DNA of 35,767 nucleotides from Patescibacteria group bacterium UBA2135. GTDB taxonomy: Bacteria > Patescibacteriota > Minisyncoccia > Phycocordibacterales > UBA2135. Below, piece after piece: positions 35,450 to 35,767 of the stretch. Made by a program: the position numbers and the translations under genes. Each line of letters starts with the position of its first letter. The first letter of the stretch is position 1. The stretch is taken from the NCBI GenBank assembly GCA_002327685.1, contig DCXN01000012.1:43943-79709 (forward strand). The letters are read 5' to 3'. The notes under the pieces are model-generated. The model was not told the origin of the DNA. It worked only from the letters and a program-made list of their open reading frames with translations, and did not search any database.

Positions 35450-35692
35450 GTAATACTGAAATTGCGCTTAAACATGAATTTATCAAGAGCAACTCTTGTT
35501 AAGATGTTTCACGAATAACATCTCATTTTTCGTAGTTTCGGATAAAATTTCGTATCTTTCGGATTATGTTCATGTTATTCGTGAAACATTGCTGTGTGCC
35601 TTGTTCTCCGTGTAATCTGATGTCTTTGGTAGGTAAACACACTAAAAGACATTTATATTCATAAAAGACACACATAAAATGACAAGTGTCTT
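35450..35692. other. Intergenic region with parS-like sites and a hairpin
   Basis: No gene is seen. It holds parS-like sites at 35505-35520 and 35573-35588, the phrase TTTCGTAGTTTCGGAT (also found beside repeat copy C), and an 11-bp hairpin ATAAAAGACAC (35661-35671) with GTGTCTTTTAT (35686-35696). Confidence 0.5.
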
Positions 35693-35767
35693 TTATATAA
35701 CAAAATTGTTTCTTTGCTCTGTTGGCAATACAAGACCGTTAAATTGCTGTAAAACTTTGACATCTTT
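35693..35767 (-). CDS. Possible C-terminal end of a gene entering from the right
   Basis: An open frame of 24 codons runs from the right edge to a TAA at 35695-35693 (ending PTEQRNNFVI), and the stop overlaps the hairpin at 35661-35696, which could terminate it. Such a short frame can occur by chance in one of three frames, so the call is weak. No family can be given. Confidence 0.3.
   Translation of the reverse strand, partial: KDVKVLQQFNGLVLPTEQRNNFVI

Overview
The window looks like a piece of a Patescibacteria (CPR, Parcubacteria-like) chromosome. The evidence is indirect: AT-rich DNA, short intergenic gaps, no biosynthetic genes, many secreted or membrane-anchored proteins of a CPR style (repeats of the form GWAWSDNIGWISF; a shared N-terminus containing AWSGPTATPPDGNTDAPVNV), and a core of RNA/DNA-handling genes. 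No rRNA is present, so the taxonomic assignment is inference.

Layout. 0-5 kb: envelope proteins (a Ca-loop membrane protein, a cupredoxin/peptidoglycan-binding/IPT surface protein, a subtilisin-like protease). 5-9.3 kb: rsmA, a UvrD/PcrA helicase and a LysM-M23 peptidase. 9.3-15 kb: a coiled-coil membrane protein, a small secreted protein, a RelE-type toxin-antitoxin pair, comM/yifB, a DksA-like protein and a membrane protein. 15-20 kb: pnp, two tiny membrane peptides, a NYN nuclease, rpsO and a XerC/D recombinase. 20-24.6 kb: three paralogous surface proteins with a constant N-terminus and different C-termini, an Ig-domain surface protein and a small membrane protein. 24.7-30 kb: a Nudix protein, a CCA-adding-type nucleotidyltransferase, a PemK/MazF pair, tRNA-Arg(TCG), a small secreted protein and a DHH-like protein. 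30-32.4 kb: a minus-strand island of small GC-rich genes, one a free-standing RNA polymerase alpha C-terminal domain, behind one consensus promoter and a roughly 500-nt structured leader. 32.5-35.8 kb: a 44-aa peptide gene, a TrmB-like regulator, a circularly permuted tmRNA gene, tRNA-Gly(GCC), a probable replication origin with DnaA boxes and a cluster of parS-like sites, and yraN carrying a 162-bp in-frame palindrome.

How it works together. Most genes left of the putative origin (about 34.3-34.7 kb) lie on the minus strand and yraN to its right on the plus strand, as expected for transcription away from an origin. Two expression styles recur. About ten genes have a -10 hexamer 6-7 nt before the ATG and no visible ribosome binding site, so their mRNAs should be leaderless. 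Short accessory genes instead have near-consensus promoters (often CTTGACAAAT), good Shine-Dalgarno sequences and hairpin terminators.

The most unusual signals are: (1) a modular, nested palindromic repeat family with base-pair covariation, mostly at 3' ends of genes; (2) the palindrome inserted in frame in yraN, plus in-frame simple-repeat insertions in rsmA, pnp and xerC; (3) the permuted tmRNA; (4) the small-gene island with the orphan alpha-CTD and a TGTTCTTT box upstream of its genes; (5) a 69-bp promoter-plus-start element shared by two unrelated genes.
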